Of a stretch of DNA of 8,876 bases, positions 5,732 through 8,876 are shown piece after piece. Below the pieces are notes generated by a model. It made no database searches and was not told where the DNA came from. It saw nothing but the letters and a program-made list of their open reading frames with translations. The translations under genes were made by a program, and so were the position numbers. The first letter of the stretch is position 1; each line of letters starts with the position of its first letter. The stretch comes from Anaerolineaceae bacterium UBA5211. GTDB lineage: Bacteria > Chloroflexota > Anaerolineae > Anaerolineales > Anaerolineaceae. The stretch spans positions 1-8,876 of the forward strand of contig DHVJ01000029.1 of the NCBI GenBank assembly GCA_002412595.1, given 5' to 3'.

Positions 5732-7432
5732 ATGGACGAAATTCCCCGCAAATCTTTATCTGAAATTGTAGCCGGCAAATTGGCCGCGCAGGTTCTGGAC
5801 GGAACATACCAGTCCGGTTTCCAGCTGCCGGCGGAACGCGACCTGATCAAGCTCTTCGGCGTGAGCCGCTCCACCCTGCGTGAAGCACTCAAAGCGTTGG
5901 AAGAGATCGACCTGATCGAGTCGCGCCACGGAGTCGGTTGGTTCGTCTCCGAGCTGAGCGAGCACAACCTGCCGCTGGCCCATCAAATCGCCGAGTCGGC
6001 TGAAAGCCAACCGGTGGGCACGCGCGTGCGCATCTCTCCGGAAGATTTCCCCGACGGCCCGCGCCGTCTGCCCTCCAACCCCGAAAAACCGCTTATCATC
6101 CCCAACCTGAAAACCGACCGCCAGGGCACCTTTGAGTTCATATCCTGGTGGGAGCGTGAAAAGGTCGAGAACGCCAAGGTGATGGTGGTGGGCGCCGGCG
6201 CGTTGGGCAACGAGGTCATCAAGAACCTGGTATTGATGGGCATCGGCCACATCTTCATTGTCGATTTCGATACCATCGAGCTGGCCAACCTGTCGCGCTC
6301 GGTGCTGTTCCGCGAAAGCGACTCCGGCCGCAAGAAGGCCGAAGTGGCCGCCGCGCGCGCCAAGGAGATCAATCCCAACATTCACGTGCAGTACGTGCAC
6401 GGCGACGTCACCACCGACATCGGGCTGGGCGTCTTTCGGCGCATGGACGTCATCATCGGCTGTCTGGATAACCGCGAAGCCCGCCTGGGCATCAACCGTT
6501 TCGCCTATTGGATCAATAAGCCCTGGGTGGACGGCGCCATCCAGGAATTCTTCGGCCTGGCGCGCGTGTTCGTGCCCGGCCAGGGCGCCTGCTTTGAGTG
6601 CAGTCTGACCGAGCAGGCCCGCCGCGACTTGGCGCTGCGCTATTCCTGCCCGCTGCTGGCGCGCGAGAACGTGCTGCTGGGCAAGGTGCCCACCACCCCC
6701 ACCATCGCCTCTATCATCGCCGCCATCGAATCACAGGAAGCCCTAAAACTGCTGCACGGCAAACCGGTCAAACCCGGCCAGGTGATCCACTTCAACGGCA
6801 TGACCAACGAAATGCACACCACCGCTTACACGCCGGTGGAGGACTGCGAAAGCCATTGGACCTACGGCGACATCACCGAGCTTCCCCTGCGCGCGGATAC
6901 CACCACGCTGGCCGACCTGCTCAAGATCGCCCGCCGCGACCTGGGTCCGGACGCGGTCATCGAATTGGATCAGGAACTGGTGCTCTCGTTAACCTGCCCG
7001 CAGTGCGGCACACGTGAGGAAGTGCTGGAACCCATTTCCACCGTCGGATTCAACCGCGCCCACTGCCCGGCCTGTGGCCTGCTGCGCGAAACGGAACTCT
7101 CACACACCATCACGGGCGAAGAGAATTTCCTCGCTCACACCCTGGCCAGTCTGGGCGTACCGGCTCTGCATATCGTGCGCGCTTTCAACGCCAGCGAATA
7201 TCGTTTTTATGAGTTGAGCGGTGATTTAGATGACGCGCTGCACTTCAACCATTTCGAGAAACCGGCCTATGAAGCCCCGCTGAAACTCAGCGGACGCATC
7301 AAGTTGGGAGACAAGGTTGAACTGAAAAGCCGCCCCAGGATTAAATTACACGAAGCGGATATCAAGATCAAAGCACCGCTCGATAAAAAAGAAAAGATCA
7401 CCATCAAGGTCAAGGATAAGAAATCTTCATGA
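5732..7432 (+). CDS. GntR winged-helix fused to ThiF/E1-type ubiquitin-like activating enzyme
   Basis: One 566-residue frame with GAGG at 5723-5726 before the ATG. Residues 6-73 are a GntR winged helix (LPAERDL, then GVSRSTLREAL); R36, R46 and R50 align with the DNA-contacting arginines of FadR. No FCD or UTRA effector domain follows. Residues about 130-370 are a ThiF/MoeB/E1 adenylation fold: GAGALGN (154-160) for ATP, D178, NLSRSVLF (187-194), K202 and CLDN (244-247). C306 in YSCPLL is the probable thioester cysteine. C287-x2-C290 with C372-x2-H375 would make the usual E1 zinc site. Residues about 377-418 look like a ubiquitin-fold (UFD) segment, then a zinc ribbon (CPQC 422-425, CPAC 445-448), an unassigned domain with YRFYELSGD, and a lysine-rich tail. 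Inferred role: activate a Ubl by ATP, pass it to the E2, and repress its own operon. Its stop overlaps the next start (ATGA). Confidence 0.9.
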   Translation: MDEIPRKSLSEIVAGKLAAQVLDGTYQSGFQLPAERDLIKLFGVSRSTLREALKALEEIDLIESRHGVGWFVSELSEHNLPLAHQIAESAESQPVGTRVRISPEDFPDGPRRLPSNPEKPLIIPNLKTDRQGTFEFISWWEREKVENAKVMVVGAGALGNEVIKNLVLMGIGHIFIVDFDTIELANLSRSVLFRESDSGRKKAEVAAARAKEINPNIHVQYVHGDVTTDIGLGVFRRMDVIIGCLDNREARLGINRFAYWINKPWVDGAIQEFFGLARVFVPGQGACFECSLTEQARRDLALRYSCPLLARENVLLGKVPTTPTIASIIAAIESQEALKLLHGKPVKPGQVIHFNGMTNEMHTTAYTPVEDCESHWTYGDITELPLRADTTTLADLLKIARRDLGPDAVIELDQELVLSLTCPQCGTREEVLEPISTVGFNRAHCPACGLLRETELSHTITGEENFLAHTLASLGVPALHIVRAFNASEYRFYELSGDLDDALHFNHFEKPAYEAPLKLSGRIKLGDKVELKSRPRIKLHEADIKIKAPLDKKEKITIKVKDKKSS

Positions 7433-8361
7433 AAGTCGTCAATACCTTCCTGAAGTGGCTGGCGCTGCTGGTCTTCAGCATTTCAGCCGCACTGCTGGTT
7501 ATCATCCTGCTGGCTTCCCGCCCAACCATGGATTATTTCTGGCTGCGCCTCAGCATATTAGCCGCCGTCGCATTGATCGGCAGCCTGGCTGCACGCCTGA
7601 TGTTCCACCGCTGGCCGGGGGTCTTTTTATTGTTGACCGCGCTGGTCACGCAAATCCTGGCAATTTTGGTCGTCGATTATTTTTACGAAAGCCCTTACCG
7701 TTTTTCCTTCTTCACCCACGCGCTGGCCTTCCAAACCCCCAACGTCAGCGACGGGGCGCAGGGCTTGTTTATGTTGATCATCTCGCTGCCTACGCTATTC
7801 TTCCTGCGCCGCTCGAAGAAAACGCCTAAAGTTGAAAAAGCGGAGAAACCCAAGAAAATCCGGAGAGCCTCAGCCCAAACACCCGCACCTCAGCCGGTCG
7901 CCCGAACACAAGCGGCCAAACCAAAAGTTTCGCTCAGCCAAAGAGTTCAGCCGGTACTAACCGCCATAAACCCGGACAATTGGCAGATTACCCAATCGGT
8001 CTCCGGAAAATTCAAAGAGATCACATCCAAACCAAAAAACACAGCACCCGCCAAAGCGGTGCACATCAACCCCAGCCCGGCCGCCAACGTTCCGCAGACA
8101 CCGGTAGTGATCAAGACAACCAAGAAGTCCGTAAAGAAGAAAAGCACGGCTATCAAAGCGGCCGCGCCGCGCAAGATCCTACACAAGCAGCCCAACGACG
8201 TCAAGCTGATGGGTGAAGAAGAACATGTCTGCCCTTATTGCCTGGAAAAAGTGAATAAAAGTGACAAGTTCGTGGTCTGTCCTGAATGCGGAACCTGGCA
8301 CCACCAGGACTGCTGGGACCTGACCGGTTCCTGCGGCGTGGCTCACCGTAACGAGCTGTGA
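7429..8361 (+). CDS. Membrane protein with C-terminal RING-type zinc finger, candidate E3
   Basis: A 310-residue protein whose ATG shares ATGA with the upstream stop, implying translational coupling. Four hydrophobic helices are visible at about 8-29, 38-58, 63-83 and 111-126. RRSKK after the fourth helix suggests a cytoplasmic C-terminus. A long Lys/Pro/Ala-rich, probably disordered linker (about 127-262) follows. The end is a treble-clef finger with eight ligands: C268, C271, C284, C287, H292 (or H291), C295, C302 and H306. In cross-brace order, 268/271/292/295 hold one zinc and 284/287/302/306 the other. The VVCPECGTWHHQDCW segment strongly resembles the bacterial RING family Pfam calls Prok-RING_1 (from memory). 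Lying between an E1 and an E2-like gene, the inferred role is a membrane-anchored E3 or scaffold that directs Ubl transfer. Not every prokaryotic RING acts in ubiquitin-like systems, so ligase activity is unproven. Confidence 0.85.
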   Translation: MKVVNTFLKWLALLVFSISAALLVIILLASRPTMDYFWLRLSILAAVALIGSLAARLMFHRWPGVFLLLTALVTQILAILVVDYFYESPYRFSFFTHALAFQTPNVSDGAQGLFMLIISLPTLFFLRRSKKTPKVEKAEKPKKIRRASAQTPAPQPVARTQAAKPKVSLSQRVQPVLTAINPDNWQITQSVSGKFKEITSKPKNTAPAKAVHINPSPAANVPQTPVVIKTTKKSVKKKSTAIKAAAPRKILHKQPNDVKLMGEEEHVCPYCLEKVNKSDKFVVCPECGTWHHQDCWDLTGSCGVAHRNEL

Positions 8362-8389
8362 AATTATTTTTTATTATTTGGAGGAATGC

Positions 8390-8876
8390 ATGGCGGATAT
8401 ATCAGTAACACTTGTACTACCCAACGGAAGCGCCCGGCGGGCGGATGTGCCCGACGATGTGGCCGTGCGCGACCTGTTGGCCGAACTCACCTCCCTGTTG
8501 GGACTGCCCACCGTCGGCCCGGATGGCCGGCCGATGGGCTACCGCATGGACAGCAAAGCGTTAGGGCGCGAGCTGCGTGAGGAGGAGACTTTGGCCGCGA
8601 GCGGAGTTCCCAGCGAAGACCGCTTGATGATCACCACGGACATCACCGCCGGCGCAATTTCGGTGAATTCCAACCCGCGCCTGCGCCGTCTGCGCAAGGA
8701 TTACGAACTGATCCAGGAAATCGATGCGCGCAGTGACCTGATCCAGGTCAAAGCCACATCGGAACGAGTCGGTTTGCCGCCGGAACGCTACATCATCACA
8801 TACAAATGCAAAGGCATTGTGGGCATCGACCGCAGCGGCAACCCAAAAATTGGACAGCATCATCAGGTGGAGATCT
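8390..8876 (+). CDS. YukD-like ubiquitin fold fused to E2-like conjugating domain, 3' end cut
   Basis: GGAGGA at 8380-8385 precedes the ATG at 8390, and the frame is open to the window edge (162 residues seen). Residues 3-83 are a beta-grasp ubiquitin-like domain of YukD/EsaB type: a strand pair ISVTLVLPNG/ARRADV, a helix at about 24-37, and the closing ETLAASGV..EDRLMITT pattern. After a short linker, NPRLRRLRKDYELIQEI (95-111) looks like the E2 first helix, and ERYIITYKCKG...H..VEI (132-162) like the first E2 strands. The catalytic cysteine and YP/HPN region would lie past the edge, so activity cannot be judged. The Ubl is internal, with no free diglycine end in view; it may serve as an adaptor, or a separate Ubl may follow. 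Another ATG at 8386 is out of frame and too close to the ribosome site. It is 28 bases after the RING gene, in the same operon. Confidence 0.82.
   Translation, partial: MADISVTLVLPNGSARRADVPDDVAVRDLLAELTSLLGLPTVGPDGRPMGYRMDSKALGRELREEETLAASGVPSEDRLMITTDITAGAISVNSNPRLRRLRKDYELIQEIDARSDLIQVKATSERVGLPPERYIITYKCKGIVGIDRSGNPKIGQHHQVEI

Noticed and set aside
8386..8580. ATG at 8386 opening a 64-codon frame, and a similar out-of-frame ATG at 2530 before corA (both within ATGCATG)
   Set aside because: The ribosome site is too close to these ATGs, and the overlapping frames encode clear Ubl and CorA domains. The shared ATGCATG looks coincidental.
1..8876. Search by eye for tRNA, rRNA, CRISPR repeats, insertion sequences and attachment sites
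   Set aside because: None was found. Read by eye only, so a degenerate element could be missed.

Overview
The window looks like a piece of chromosome from a free-living bacterium, most likely an anaerobic member of the Chloroflexota (class Anaerolineae or close kin). This is an inference from the gene mix (a metal-chelatase ATPase, a group III iron alcohol dehydrogenase, and an E1/E2/RING ubiquitin-like cluster of the kind recorded in Chloroflexi) and from mid-range GC genes set in AT-rich spacers. No rRNA, tRNA, mobile element or CRISPR array is visible.

Left part (1-3619), ordinary housekeeping genes: a minus-strand magnesium/cobalt-chelatase-type AAA+ ATPase cut by the left edge; a divergent promoter region; an exported or membrane-tethered CHAP-domain cysteine amidase/peptidase; a GNAT acetyltransferase and a CorA-type magnesium transporter 15 bp apart; and a doubtful 27-codon ORF. 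Middle part (3620-5506): a 636-bp AT-rich stretch with no recognisable gene, then an iron-dependent alcohol dehydrogenase closed by a strong intrinsic terminator.

Right part (5507-8876), the notable region: a self-contained, apparently autoregulated operon for a bacterial ubiquitin-like modification system. A near-consensus sigma-70 promoter (TTGACA, 17 bp, TATACT) is followed at once by a 31-bp near-perfect palindrome whose core is TGGTCTGACCA, the operator type of FadR-like GntR repressors. The first gene encodes a GntR winged helix fused in frame to a ThiF/E1-type Ubl-activating enzyme with a likely UFD and a zinc ribbon. The second gene, overlapping by ATGA, encodes a four-helix membrane protein ending in a cross-brace RING-type zinc finger. 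The third, cut by the right edge, encodes a YukD-like ubiquitin fold fused to the start of an E2-like domain. Together these supply an activating enzyme, a conjugating enzyme, a membrane-anchored candidate E3 and a ubiquitin-like domain, with the E1 polypeptide seemingly also acting as transcription factor of its own operon. The general class (bacterial E1-E2-RING-Ubl clusters) has been predicted before by comparative genomics; the GntR-E1 fusion with its matching operator is the part I do not recognise as described. A deubiquitinase (JAB) and a free Ubl, if present, would lie beyond the right edge.
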